Source of the DNA: Prevotella sp.
GTDB lineage: Bacteria; Bacteroidota; Bacteroidia; Bacteroidales; Bacteroidaceae
Assembly: GCA_022781445.1 (NCBI GenBank)
Contig: JALETQ010000015.1
Location: 1 to 64,000 of the forward strand
Reading direction: 5' to 3'
DNA: 64,000 nucleotides
Below are positions 1 through 8,217 of this stretch, piece by piece (position 1 is the stretch's first letter; each line of letters begins with the position of its first letter). Both the position numbers and the translations under genes were made by a program. Under the pieces are notes generated by a model. It was not told the DNA's origin, did not search any database, and was given only the letters and a program-made list of their open reading frames with translations.

Positions 1-36
1 TAGGTCGTGACTGTGGTATTGAGAGTAGTATTTCAT
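1..36 (-). CDS. Start of a gene leaving the left edge, possibly threonine synthase
   Basis: Only twelve codons are visible, reading MKYYSQYHSHDL from an ATG at 36. A good Bacteroidetes promoter lies 25 bases upstream on the same strand, which supports a real start. Bacteroidetes threonine synthases commonly begin MKYYS, so thrC is a reasonable guess, but twelve residues cannot prove it. The gene is cut by the window edge. Confidence 0.35.
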   Translation of the reverse strand, partial: MKYYSQYHSHDL

Positions 37-60
37 ACGGCTTTCGGCTGTTTTAACACT

Positions 61-92
61 CAAAGGTAGTCATTTTTTGTGAATTGAGCAAA
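61..92 (-). promoter_or_regulatory. Promoter for the gene leaving the left edge
   Basis: On the minus strand TTTG (92-89) is followed after 20 bases by TACCTTTG (68-61), matching the Bacteroidetes -33/-7 consensus. The predicted transcript starts near 56 and has a leader of about 20 bases before the ATG at 36. Confidence 0.55.
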
Positions 93-274
93 TATTTTAC
101 ATGTTAATACATTAATAATCAATCGCTTGCTATTAATTAGTAAACCCTAGGGTAACGGGCGGACAGAATTCTTGTTCAGTCCTCTGATGCCTTCGGGATG
201 CGACGGCAGGGCAGGCGCAGGTGGCCGGCAGTCGGCGTTCGGTGAGGAGCGGTGGGGCAGGGAAGGGGTGGATT

Positions 275-433
275 TATCTCAAACCGGTCATTGGAAAACT
301 TATCCTTCTTTTTGTCCGAAAAAGTGCGATATGCTTGTAAATGCTTGGTAGGCCGTCGGTGTTTCGGCAGACAATGGGAGGCTTTTATAACACTTTGATT
401 TCAAAAATCTCTCATGACCGATTTGGGTTTATC
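275..433. repeat. MITE-like inverted-repeat element, copy 1
   Basis: The left end reads CTCAAACCGGTCATTGG and the right end CATGACCGATTTGGG, so the ends are inverted copies about 160 bases apart. The right end runs into queE: the TAA stop (complement of 429-431) belongs to the repeat end. The interior has no gene. The rest of the gap (93-274) shows nothing I can name. Confidence 0.5.
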
Positions 434-1028
434 GGATGTGTATGAGCTTGTGCTGCTGCAATGAAAGCTGCCATTCGGGATGGGACTTGACAAATTCGAT
501 GGCGGATTGTAGGATGGCAGCGTTCTTTTCGGGGTCTCCGACATCGCAAGGTTGGACGTAATAAAATTGCGCTTCGATGCCGAAAGTGTCGACCGGGTGG
601 ATGCCGTCGAAGATAATCTTGAGTTCGTCGGCACGTTTCAGGTGCAGGGAAGCCTTGTCGACAAAGGCGGTCTTGGGCGAGCAGGTCACCCAGTCGACAC
701 CTTTCGGGACGGGATGCGTGCCGTTGGTTTCCATGGCGACGTAACAACCTTGCCCGTGAAGCTGGCCGATGAGTTCGGGCGTGGCCTGCAATGTGGGTTC
801 GCCACCGGTGAGAACGATGAATTTGCAGGGGCTGAATGTGCCGGCGGCTTCGATGATTTCGCGGGCGGTCATCTCCCTGTAGTCCTCAAAATCGGTGTCG
901 CAGAAAGGGCAACGCAGGTTGCATTGTGCAAAGCGGACGAAGATGGCCGCCCTGCCTGCCCATCTTCCTTCGCCCTGCAGCGAATAGAACAGCTCGTTCA
1001 CACGAAAGGTTTGCGTCGCGTTGCTCAT
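429..1028 (-). CDS. queE: 7-carboxy-7-deazaguanine synthase QueE
   Basis: A radical SAM enzyme that contracts 6-carboxytetrahydropterin to 7-carboxy-7-deazaguanine, the third step towards preQ0 and queuosine in tRNA. The iron-sulfur motif CNLRCPFC (Cys36, 40, 43) is intact and the ETNGT segment typical of the family is present. At 199 residues it has the usual compact QueE length. The ATG at 1028 is chosen; a GTG at 1043, overlapping the queD stop, would add five residues. It is last in the minus-strand order queF-queC-queD-queE. Its stop codon lies inside a MITE-like repeat end, so the final residues (about HIR) may have been set by that insertion. Confidence 0.95.
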   Translation of the reverse strand: MSNATQTFRVNELFYSLQGEGRWAGRAAIFVRFAQCNLRCPFCDTDFEDYREMTAREIIEAAGTFSPCKFIVLTGGEPTLQATPELIGQLHGQGCYVAMETNGTHPVPKGVDWVTCSPKTAFVDKASLHLKRADELKIIFDGIHPVDTFGIEAQFYYVQPCDVGDPEKNAAILQSAIEFVKSHPEWQLSLQQHKLIHIR

Positions 1029-1039
1029 GGTTGGGGTTT

Positions 1040-1411
1040 TCACATCACGAGGTTTTCAATGCCCGCAATCTTGGTTTCGTCGACCGCCTGTGCCACGTTG
1101 CCTTCGCTTTCCTGCACCACGGCCTTGTAGCATTGGGCAAACTGCCCCACCACCCATTGGGCGATGTTCTCGGCAGTCGTGTTGAAAGGCAGGAGGTCAT
1201 TGAGATAACCGTGGTCGAGATAGCCTTGGATTTTCTCCTTGATGTGCTTGAAGTCGAATACCATGCCGTTGGCGTCGAGCCCGTCGCGTGCCACGAGATA
1301 CACCGTGATGATGTAGTTGTGGCCGTGAAGGGTGCGGCATTTGCTTTCGTAGGGCAGCTCGAGCCGGTGGGCTGCGGCTATCTCCATGCGTTTGGATATG
1401 CTGTGAATCAT
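1040..1411 (-). CDS. queD: 6-carboxytetrahydropterin synthase QueD
   Basis: Converts 7,8-dihydroneopterin triphosphate to 6-carboxytetrahydropterin, the second step of the preQ0 pathway. The 123-residue protein has zinc-ligand histidines at His15, His29 and His31 and the catalytic Cys25 in KCRTLHGHNY. The reading frame stays open far upstream, but only the part from MIHSIS has QueD sequence, so the start at 1411 is chosen. The gene sits between queC and queE on the same strand; its stop is 11 bases before the queE ATG, which implies co-transcription. Confidence 0.95.
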   Translation of the reverse strand: MIHSISKRMEIAAAHRLELPYESKCRTLHGHNYIITVYLVARDGLDANGMVFDFKHIKEKIQGYLDHGYLNDLLPFNTTAENIAQWVVGQFAQCYKAVVQESEGNVAQAVDETKIAGIENLVM

Positions 1412-1476
1412 GATGTTTTCCTTTTGGGTGAATGAATGATGACGGGATGACTGCCGGGTGGGCGTGCCGGTTCCGG

Positions 1477-2133
1477 TCACGGCTCGTAGGCTGTCGTGTC
1501 CGTGATGCCGGCTGCCTCGAGGGCCTCTTTGCGCTCCATGCAGGTGCCGCACCTGCCGCATTGCCGGTCGCCGCCTTTGTAGCACGACCATGTCTCGGCG
1601 TAGTCGATGCCCAGCTCCTTGCCTTTGCGGGCTATGTCGCTCTTGCCGATGGCGGTGTAGGGTGCCCACACCCCGAGGTTTTCTTCGGTTCCTGCCGACA
1701 GGGCCTTCGACATGGCATCGATGAATTCGGGGCGGCAGTCGGGGTAGATGTGGTGGTCGCCGCCGTGATTGGCTATCATGACATGGCGCAGGCCGTTGCT
1801 TTCGGCAATGCCTCCGGCGATGGCGAGCATGATGCCGTTGCGGAACGGCACGACGGTCGACTTCATGTTGTCGGCATCGTAGTGTCCTTCGGGAATGGCT
1901 TCGGAGCCTTCGAGGAGGCTGCTTCTGAAGTAATCGCGGAAGAAAGCCAGCGGTATGGTGATGTGTTCGATGCCCAGTCGCCGGCAATGCAGGTGTGCCA
2001 GCGGTATTTCCTTGGCGTTATGGTTGCTTCCGTAGTCGAACGACACGCCCAGAGCGATGCGTTCCCTGTATTCGTGGAGCATGGTGATGCTGTCCATGCC
2101 GCCGCTGACGATGAGCAGGCAGTCTTTCTTCAT
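1477..2133 (-). CDS. queC: 7-cyano-7-deazaguanine synthase QueC
   Basis: ATP-dependent ligase that turns 7-carboxy-7-deazaguanine into preQ0. The PP-loop SGGMDS lies at residues 10-15, and the C-terminal zinc site is visible as a four-cysteine cluster including CGRCGTC. The start MKKDCLL at 2133 overlaps the queF stop by four bases (ATGA), a sign of translational coupling and the reason for rejecting the longer frame. Length 218 residues, normal for the family. Confidence 0.96.
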   Translation of the reverse strand: MKKDCLLIVSGGMDSITMLHEYRERIALGVSFDYGSNHNAKEIPLAHLHCRRLGIEHITIPLAFFRDYFRSSLLEGSEAIPEGHYDADNMKSTVVPFRNGIMLAIAGGIAESNGLRHVMIANHGGDHHIYPDCRPEFIDAMSKALSAGTEENLGVWAPYTAIGKSDIARKGKELGIDYAETWSCYKGGDRQCGRCGTCMERKEALEAAGITDTTAYEP

Positions 2134-2621
2134 CGCCTGCCTCCTTCCCTGAGTGCGAGGCCGAATGCCGCCAGCCGTCGCTGTTCGGCGAGTGCTTGGT
2201 GGTCGTCGTCGGCATAGTTGGCAAACGGATAGATGGCGATGCCGCCGCGCGGTGTGAACAGTCCGATGACTTCGAGGTACTTCGGATCCATCAGTTCCAC
2301 CAGATCGTTCTTGATGATGTTGATGCAGTCTTCGTGGAAGTCGCCGTGGTTGCGGAACGAAAAGAGATAGAGCTTGAGGCTCTTGCTCTCGACCATCTTC
2401 ACACGGGGGATGTAATTGATGATGATGCGTGCAAAGTCGGGCTGGCCGGTGATGGGACACAGCGAGGTGAACTCCGGACAGTCGAAGCTTACGACATATT
2501 CGTTTTCGGGGTGTTTGTTGAGGAAGGTTTCGAGCACTTCGGGCTTATAGTCGAAGTCATAGCCGGTGTTGTGATTGCCGAGCAGACTGACATCGTTCAT
2601 TTCTTCTTGCGTTCTTGACAT
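2130..2621 (-). CDS. queF: NADPH-dependent preQ0 reductase QueF
   Basis: Reduces the nitrile of preQ0 to the amine of preQ1 before insertion into tRNA. This is the short single-domain form (163 residues). The catalytic Cys55 sits in [10 protein letters not shown], the QueF motif ESKSLKLY is at about 78-85, and HGDFHE follows at 92-97. The start MSRTQEE at 2621 is preferred over an ATG at 2747, because the added residues look unlike QueF and cross a predicted promoter. It is first in the preQ operon and overlaps queC by four bases. Confidence 0.95.
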   Translation of the reverse strand: MSRTQEEMNDVSLLGNHNTGYDFDYKPEVLETFLNKHPENEYVVSFDCPEFTSLCPITGQPDFARIIINYIPRVKMVESKSLKLYLFSFRNHGDFHEDCINIIKNDLVELMDPKYLEVIGLFTPRGGIAIYPFANYADDDHQALAEQRRLAAFGLALREGGRR

Positions 2622-2701
2622 ATATTCTTTTTTTCTTCTTGATGGCCGACGCTCTCCGTTCACGTGGGGACGCGTATGCTTGCCTTCGTCGTTCAGATGG
2701 G

Positions 2702-2709
2702 CAAAATTA
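2702..2709 (-). promoter_or_regulatory. Candidate -7 box for the queF-queC-queD-queE operon
   Basis: TAATTTTG on the minus strand fits TAnnTTTG and lies about 80 bases before the queF ATG. No convincing -33 TTTG is seen. I found no preQ1 riboswitch pattern in the intervening leader. Confidence 0.35.
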
Positions 2710-2875
2710 CCATTTTCATGCCGAATATCGGCCGGAAGTGCCGTCATTTCACTTTTCGGACGTTAAAAACCCACAAAACGCATCCTCCTTCCCGATTCCT
2801 GTCGTCGGCAATTGATGAACCTCGTTTGCCGTTCAATTTTTGTGTTGGTGCGTCCGTTATGTCAAAAGTTATGCG

Positions 2876-2883
2876 TAAGTTTG
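2876..2883 (+). promoter_or_regulatory. -7 box giving a leaderless transcript
   Basis: TAAGTTTG is followed by TGCC and then the ATG at 2888. With the usual spacing in this phylum transcription would begin at or next to the ATG. The -33 element is weak. Confidence 0.5.
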
Positions 2884-2887
2884 TGCC

Positions 2888-4198
2888 ATGAATCAGCAAA
2901 CCACGGATTTCATCCTGACGCATCGGCACGATGATGTGCGCCGGCTGGCATTCCTTGCCGACCGTTTTCCCGAAGTCGATATGCCCTTTGCCCTCCGGCA
3001 GATCGACGGATGGCAGTCGGTGGGCAGGAAGATTCCTTCGTGGACACAGGTGGAAGGCTTGCTGTTTCCGCCCCATCTCAACATCGAGCAGGCATCGGGC
3101 GAGCAGACGGCAGCCTATAAGGCACGCCTGATCGGACGGTTGTTGCGTGGCATGGAACAAGGACGGACAGGCGGCAGCGGCTTTTCGGACGACTCCGGCG
3201 TGTCCGCTCCGAAAGGCAATGGGTGCAAAACGTCATTGATGGACCTCACGGGAGGCATGGGAATCGACTTCGCTTTCATGGCACCGGTGGTCGATGAGGC
3301 GGTATATGTGGAGCGCGATGCAGCCTTGTGCCGGCTGGCACGCCACAATTTCCCGTTGCTCGGACTCCCCGAAGCCGTCATCGTGGAGGGCGACGGGGTC
3401 GAAGCCTTGCACCGCGAGGCACACTGCACTTTCTGTTTCATCGACCCTGCCCGCCGAGACCGGCACGGCGCACGAACCTATGCCATCGAAGACTGCCTGC
3501 CCAACGTCATCACCCTCGTTGACGAACTGCTCGAAAAAGCCGCCTATACCCTCGTGAAGCTGTCGCCCATGCTCGATGTCAGCCAAGCCGTGCGCCAACT
3601 GCGACACGTCGTCGAAGTGCATGTCGTGAGCGTCAGGAACGAGTGCAAGGAGCTGTTGCTGCTGCTCTCGCGCCACGATACCCGACCCACCGAGGTGCAT
3701 TGTGTCAATGACGACGAAGTGTTCACGGCTCCCTTCGGCGCCGGTGTGCCGCCTGCTGCCCCGTCCTGCTGCCAGGCCGAGGCTGTTCCGGCTGCCGTTG
3801 TCGACCCGCTGCATCCCCCGTTCGTGCTTTTCGAGCCGAACGCCTCGATCATGAAAGCCGGCTGTTTCGATGCCCTGCAACACCGCTTCGGGCTGCAGAA
3901 GCTGGCCCCCAACAGCCACCTCTTCGTGGCACCGGCCGCTCATGAGGGCTTTCCCGGCCGACAGTTTGCCGTCGATGCCGTGACGACGATGAACAAAAAG
4001 CAGCTCAGGCAGGCTTTGAAGGGCATTGACAAAGCAAATGTCACGGTGCGCAACTTCCCCCTCACGGTGGACCGGCTGCGCCAAAAGACCGGCTTGACCG
4101 ACGGCGGCGACACCTATATCTTCGCCACCACCGATGCCCGGCGGCGGCATCTGCTGTTCATCGGCAGGCGCATCGCCGGTCATCCCGCTCGTTCCTGA
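2888..4198 (+). CDS. SAM-dependent methyltransferase-like protein (THUMP-like)
   Basis: The 436-residue protein has a class I methyltransferase fold: motif I DLTGGMGIDFAF at 119-130, an acidic YVERD segment after the next strand, and FIDPARRD at about 190. These features match a conserved Bacteroidetes family annotated as class I methyltransferase or THUMP-like domain protein; the substrate is unknown, RNA being a guess. The C-terminal third, ending near DTYIFATTD, resembles the THUMP-like region. A low-complexity insert (GRTGGSG) precedes motif I. The start is fixed by a -7 box ending four bases before it. The MFS gene follows after 89 bases on the same strand. Confidence 0.8.
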   Translation: MNQQTTDFILTHRHDDVRRLAFLADRFPEVDMPFALRQIDGWQSVGRKIPSWTQVEGLLFPPHLNIEQASGEQTAAYKARLIGRLLRGMEQGRTGGSGFSDDSGVSAPKGNGCKTSLMDLTGGMGIDFAFMAPVVDEAVYVERDAALCRLARHNFPLLGLPEAVIVEGDGVEALHREAHCTFCFIDPARRDRHGARTYAIEDCLPNVITLVDELLEKAAYTLVKLSPMLDVSQAVRQLRHVVEVHVVSVRNECKELLLLLSRHDTRPTEVHCVNDDEVFTAPFGAGVPPAAPSCCQAEAVPAAVVDPLHPPFVLFEPNASIMKAGCFDALQHRFGLQKLAPNSHLFVAPAAHEGFPGRQFAVDAVTTMNKKQLRQALKGIDKANVTVRNFPLTVDRLRQKTGLTDGGDTYIFATTDARRRHLLFIGRRIAGHPARS

Positions 4199-4287
4199 AA
4201 GACGGGCAGGGCAGGAAAGTTGTCGCGGCTGCCCTCCGGACACTGCCGATACCGCCCGAATCCGAACCTCAAGACCATCCGACCATC

Positions 4288-5511
4288 ATGAATCAACCAT
4301 CCTCACAACCCCTGAAAGACAAGCTCTGGAACGCCAATTATTACAAAGTGATGGCAACCAACTTCTCGATGAGCTTTGCCTTTTACATCCTGACACCCTT
4401 GCTGCCCATCTATCTGAGCGAAACGTTCGGTGCCGGCAAAGACACCATCGGATGGGTCTTGTCGGGTTATACCATCGCCGCACTCGTCATCCGGCCGCTC
4501 AGCGGCTACGTCGTCGACACCTTCGAGCGCAAGAAGGTGCTGACACTTTTCCTGCTGGTGTACTTCCTTTTCTTCGGCGGATACCTTGTTGCGTCGACCC
4601 TTCTGTCGTTCTTCATCGTGCGGACGCTCCACGGCGGCCCTTTCGGAGCCTCGACGGTGGCAAACTCGACCATGGCTATTGACGTGCTTCCGTCGAGCCG
4701 TCGCAACGAAGGCATCGGCTTTTACGGCTTGAGCAACAACATCGCCACAGCCATCGCGCCCACCATCGGTGTGATGATCTACCACAACACCCACGATTTC
4801 AGCATTCTTTTTTGGACGGCACTGGTTGTTTCGGGCTTCGGACTCTTGACGGCATCGACCATCAAAAGCCCTTCGAGACCATCCAAACCCTGTTCGCGTA
4901 AGCTGTCGCTCGACCGTTTCTTCCTGCTCCGCGGGTGGACATTGGGCTTCAATCTCATGTTTTTCGGCATCTGCTATGGCGTGCTGAGCAACTATCTGGC
5001 GATATACGGCAAGGAGAAAATGAACATCACCGACGGCACGGGCTACTATTTCATGTTGTTGTCCATAGGACTCATCCTGTCGAGACTGCAAGGGTCGAAG
5101 TCGCTCCGGCAAGGCAAGATGCTTCCCAATGCCGCAGAAGGCATCCTGATTTCGACGGTGGGATATACCATTTTCACCTTTGTGCCCACACTGCCGGGCT
5201 ACTATGCCTCGGCGTTGCTCATCGGGCTGGGCAACGGGCACTTCTGGCCTGCTTTCCAAAACATGATGATCGGCATGGCACACAACAACGAACGCGGCAC
5301 GGCCAATTCCACCTTGCTCAGCTCATGGGACTTGGGCATCGGTATCGGTGTGCTGCTCGGCGGTGTACTTGCCGAACATGGCGGCTATGAATCGGCATTC
5401 GTGTCGATGGTCATCACCCACTTCCTCGGCCTTCTTGCTTTCTTCCTCCTCACCCGCAAGGCCTATCTCACCAAGCGGCTCGACAAGCCTTCAGCCCCGA
5501 ACGGGCAATGA
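4288..5511 (+). CDS. Major facilitator superfamily transporter
   Basis: A 407-residue inner-membrane protein with about twelve hydrophobic segments. The loop after the second helix, SGYVVDTFERKKV, is the MFS motif A region, and a second half with similar layout follows a short basic linker near residue 200. The sequence suits a drug or sugar efflux carrier, but the substrate cannot be read from it. It lies 89 bases after the methyltransferase-like gene with no evident terminator and may be co-transcribed. Confidence 0.85.
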   Translation: MNQPSSQPLKDKLWNANYYKVMATNFSMSFAFYILTPLLPIYLSETFGAGKDTIGWVLSGYTIAALVIRPLSGYVVDTFERKKVLTLFLLVYFLFFGGYLVASTLLSFFIVRTLHGGPFGASTVANSTMAIDVLPSSRRNEGIGFYGLSNNIATAIAPTIGVMIYHNTHDFSILFWTALVVSGFGLLTASTIKSPSRPSKPCSRKLSLDRFFLLRGWTLGFNLMFFGICYGVLSNYLAIYGKEKMNITDGTGYYFMLLSIGLILSRLQGSKSLRQGKMLPNAAEGILISTVGYTIFTFVPTLPGYYASALLIGLGNGHFWPAFQNMMIGMAHNNERGTANSTLLSSWDLGIGIGVLLGGVLAEHGGYESAFVSMVITHFLGLLAFFLLTRKAYLTKRLDKPSAPNGQ

Positions 5512-5719
5512 CCGCCGTGACCTCGGTGTACGGATGGCCCGGAAGGTCGGCGGTTGCACGTCCCGTTTGTAGGCGTCGGTGACACTGTCGGCTGTTTTCC
5601 CGCCCTTCGCCGGCTGCCTTTTCCTTTCCTTGCAGGCATGTATCCGCATTCCTTACACGTCTTTCCCGGCACATGTCTGTTTCTCAACGACTTGCACATT
5701 TGTTTCCGATGCCTTCTCA

Positions 5720-5786
5720 AAAGTGCCCCTTTTGCCTTGCGAAAGCTGCCCTTTTGTCTCGTCAAAGTACCCCTTTTGCGAGGCAG
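5720..5786. repeat. 22-base phased array 1 (three units)
   Basis: Three units start at 5720, 5742 and 5764, exactly 22 bases apart. Their cores are AAAGTGCCCCTTTTG, AAAGCTGCCCTTTTG and AAAGTACCCCTTTTG, each followed by 7-8 variable bases. It lies in the convergent gap between the MFS gene and pckA. Confidence 0.75.
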
Positions 5787-5825
5787 AAGGACATGTTCTG
5801 AGAATAGGCTGTGCAGCCGATGCTT

Positions 5826-5921
5826 TCAAACCCTTATCGGGTCGGCATGCCGATGAGGTTGATTTTCGTGCTGTCCCGGCTGTTTATCCTCGTTTTTTCA
5901 TGACCGATTTGGGATAAAAAA
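5826..5921. repeat. MITE-like inverted-repeat element, copy 2 (degenerate left end)
   Basis: The right end, CATGACCGATTTGGGATAAA, is a close match to the family. The left end, AAACCCTTATCGGGTCGGCAT, is a weak inverted match. It begins about 40 bases after array 1. The right end provides the A-run that becomes the U-tract of the pckA terminator. Confidence 0.4.
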
Positions 5922-5957
5922 CATGTTGCGACAGCCTCTGCGGGCATGTCGCAACAT
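5914..5957 (-). terminator. pckA rho-independent terminator
   Basis: ATGTTGCGACA (5923-5933) pairs perfectly with TGTCGCAACAT (5947-5957) around a 13-base loop. On the minus strand the stem is followed by a run of T, so it ends transcription from pckA, whose stop is at 6005. Confidence 0.85.
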
Positions 5958-6004
5958 GGAATGGTATGGAATGTTCAGCCCGTCATGGGGCAAAACGTCG
6001 CTTG

Positions 6005-7612
6005 TCAGAGCTTCGGGCCGGCAGCCACGAGTGCTTTTCCGGCTTCGTCGCCTTCATATTTGGCAAAGTTCTTGATGAATCTTCCCGCAAGGTCTTTCGC
6101 CTTTTCTTCCCATTGGGCGGCATCGGTGTAGGTGTCGCGCGGGTCGAGGATGGCGGGATCCACGCCCTCAAGCTGTGTCGGAACGGTGAAGTTGAAGAAC
6201 GGAATCTGCTTGGTGGGTGCCTTGTCGATGCTGTGATTGAGGATGGCATCGATGATTCCGCGGGTGTCTTTGATGGAAATGCGCTTGCCGGTGCCGTTCC
6301 ATCCCGTATTGACGAGGTAGGCTTTGGCCCCGCTTTGTTGCATTCTCTTCACCAGCTCTTCGGCATATTTGGTGGGCGGAAGCTCAAGGAAGGCTTGTCC
6401 GAAGCATGCCGAGAAAGTCGGAGTCGGCTCGGTGATGCCGCGTTCGGTGCCCGCAAGTTTGGCGGTGAAGCCCGAAAGGAAATAGTATTTCGTTTGTTCG
6501 GGGTCGAGAATCGACACGGGAGGCAGCACGCCGAAGGCATCGGCGGAGAGGAAAATCACCTGTTTGGCTGCCGGAGCGTGCGAGATGGGTCGCTGAATGT
6601 TGTGGATGTGGTAGATGGGATAGGACACACGGGTGTTCTCGGTGACGCTCTTGTCGGCGAAATCGATCTTGCCGTCTTTGTCGACGGTGACGTTTTCGAG
6701 CAGTGCGTCACGGCGAATGGCGTTGTAGATGTCGGGTTCAGACTCCTTGTCGAGGTTGATGACCTTGGCGTAGCATCCGCCTTCGAAGTTGAAGATGCCG
6801 TTGTCGTCCCATCCGTGTTCGTCGTCGCCGATGAGTTTGCGCTTGGGGTCGGTCGAGAGGGTGGTCTTTCCGGTTCCGGAGAGTCCGAAGAAGATGGCGG
6901 TGTTCTCACCGTTCATGTCGCAGTTGGCAGAGCAGTGCATTGACGCAATGCCTTTGAGCGGCAGGTAGTAGTTCATCATGGAGAACATGCCTTTCTTCAT
7001 TTCGCCGCCATACCATGTGTTCAGGATGACCTGTTCGCGCGATGTCACGTTGAAGACGACGGCCGTTTCGGAGTTCAGTCCGAGTTCCTTGTAGTTCTCG
7101 ACTTTGGCTTTTGAGGCATTATAGACGATGAAATCGGGTTCTTGGGCAAACTCTTCTTCGTTTTTGGGGCGGATGAACATGTTGGTTACAAAGTGTGCCT
7201 GCCATGCCACTTCCATGATGAAACGCACCTTCATGCGGGTGTCTTTGTTGGCTCCGCAGAAACCGTCGACGACGTAGAGTTTCTTGTTGGAGAGTTCTTT
7301 TCGGGCAAGGTCTTTCACGGCAGCCCATGCTTCCTTGCTGGCAGGGTGGTTGTCGTTCTTGTATTCCTCCGATGTCCACCAGATGGTGTCGTGCGAAGTT
7401 TCATCGTCAACGATGAACTTGTCTTTGGGCGAACGTCCGGTATAAACGCCTGTCATGACGTTGATGGCACCGAGTTCGGTTTCCTGTCCTTTGTCAAATC
7501 CGGTCAACCCTTCTTGGGTTTCTTCATTGAACAACACTTCATAGGTCGGGTTGTAGATCACTTCGGTTGTACCGGTGATTCCATACTTTTCTAAAACTGA
7601 CTTGTCAAACAT
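6005..7612 (-). CDS. pckA: Phosphoenolpyruvate carboxykinase (ATP)
   Basis: Interconverts oxaloacetate and phosphoenolpyruvate with ADP/ATP and CO2. In Prevotella and relatives it is thought to run in the CO2-fixing direction on the way to succinate. The Walker-type loop GLSGTGKTT is at 243-251 and IGDDEHGW, with metal and nucleotide ligands, at 261-268. The 535-residue length is normal. The start [11 protein letters not shown] at 7612 is chosen because upstream frame residues are not PckA-like. The nearest good -7 box is more than 300 bases upstream, implying a long leader. It is monocistronic and ends at a strong hairpin terminator. Confidence 0.97.
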   Translation of the reverse strand: MFDKSVLEKYGITGTTEVIYNPTYEVLFNEETQEGLTGFDKGQETELGAINVMTGVYTGRSPKDKFIVDDETSHDTIWWTSEEYKNDNHPASKEAWAAVKDLARKELSNKKLYVVDGFCGANKDTRMKVRFIMEVAWQAHFVTNMFIRPKNEEEFAQEPDFIVYNASKAKVENYKELGLNSETAVVFNVTSREQVILNTWYGGEMKKGMFSMMNYYLPLKGIASMHCSANCDMNGENTAIFFGLSGTGKTTLSTDPKRKLIGDDEHGWDDNGIFNFEGGCYAKVINLDKESEPDIYNAIRRDALLENVTVDKDGKIDFADKSVTENTRVSYPIYHIHNIQRPISHAPAAKQVIFLSADAFGVLPPVSILDPEQTKYYFLSGFTAKLAGTERGITEPTPTFSACFGQAFLELPPTKYAEELVKRMQQSGAKAYLVNTGWNGTGKRISIKDTRGIIDAILNHSIDKAPTKQIPFFNFTVPTQLEGVDPAILDPRDTYTDAAQWEEKAKDLAGRFIKNFAKYEGDEAGKALVAAGPKL

Positions 7613-7933
7613 AGTCGTCTTTCTTTTTAAGTTGTTGAGTTGTAAATAAGATGTGATTGTTTCCGTCGGTGTCGGCTTTTCTTGCGAGCCGCGGGCGGGA
7701 TGCTTCGGCGGCGTTTTCGTGGTCGTCGTTCTGTCTTTTGGGTGGTTCCCCGTCGGGGATAGAAGGCTTGATGGCGTTTTGAACGGCAGTGACAATCGGT
7801 AGTTTCTTCATGCGCTGCGTCATGGTTTGACATCGTCGGTGTTCTGTCTCCAACGAGTGGAATCGGCGAAGAGACATTCTTCGGGCAACGAAAGGTTTGC
7901 TTCCACTTCTCGGAAGATTGTTGTTTAGACGGG
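7613..7933 (-). other. Long untranslated leader of pckA
   Basis: About 315 bases lie between the predicted transcription start and the pckA ATG. A 120-codon frame across it (from 7967) has no protein-like character and begins upstream of the promoter, so it is not called. I see no known riboswitch. A control role is possible but unproven. Confidence 0.35.
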
Positions 7934-7941
7934 CAAAGTTA
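7934..7941 (-). promoter_or_regulatory. Candidate -7 box for pckA
   Basis: TAACTTTG on the minus strand fits TAnnTTTG. It lies about 320 bases before the pckA start; the -33 element is unclear. Confidence 0.45.
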
Positions 7942-8130
7942 GGAAAAAACCGACATAATCTGTTCATAATGTCGAAAAAAAGCCGCCCGGGTCACTAACT
8001 TTTTGACAATCTTGTGCATTCATTGTTTGTAGGTTGTGTTTTTACCCTGCACCGACCATTAACTTCTGAGGTAAGGTTGCCGGATGTTGTCGTTATCCGA
8101 TAGAAGTCAATTATTTCGGAAATGTCATCA

Positions 8131-8178
8131 CAAAAAATCGCCTTTGACAATGCCGGCCGGGCTATTGTCAAAGGCGAT
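8131..8178 (-). terminator. Terminator of the Omp28-like gene
   Basis: ATCGCCTTTGACAAT (8137-8151) and ATTGTCAAAGGCGAT (8164-8178) form a perfect 15-base stem. On the minus strand six T follow. It lies just after the stop of the gene ending at 8218. Confidence 0.92.
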
Positions 8179-8217
8179 GAAGTTGGTTTCGGTTACGAAA
8201 TGGTCGTGGCCGTCGGA

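Noticed and set aside
2622..2701. A preQ1 riboswitch before queF
   Set aside because: The leader lacks the compact hairpin-plus-A-rich tail of known preQ1 classes; a covariance-model search would be needed to exclude a diverged form.
5720..5786. The 22-base arrays as small CRISPR arrays
   Set aside because: Cores are only 14 bases and change orientation; the intervening 8 bases are too short for spacers, and no cas gene is present.
7605..7967. 120-codon frame in the pckA leader
   Set aside because: It starts upstream of the predicted promoter, has no protein-like composition and no start signal.
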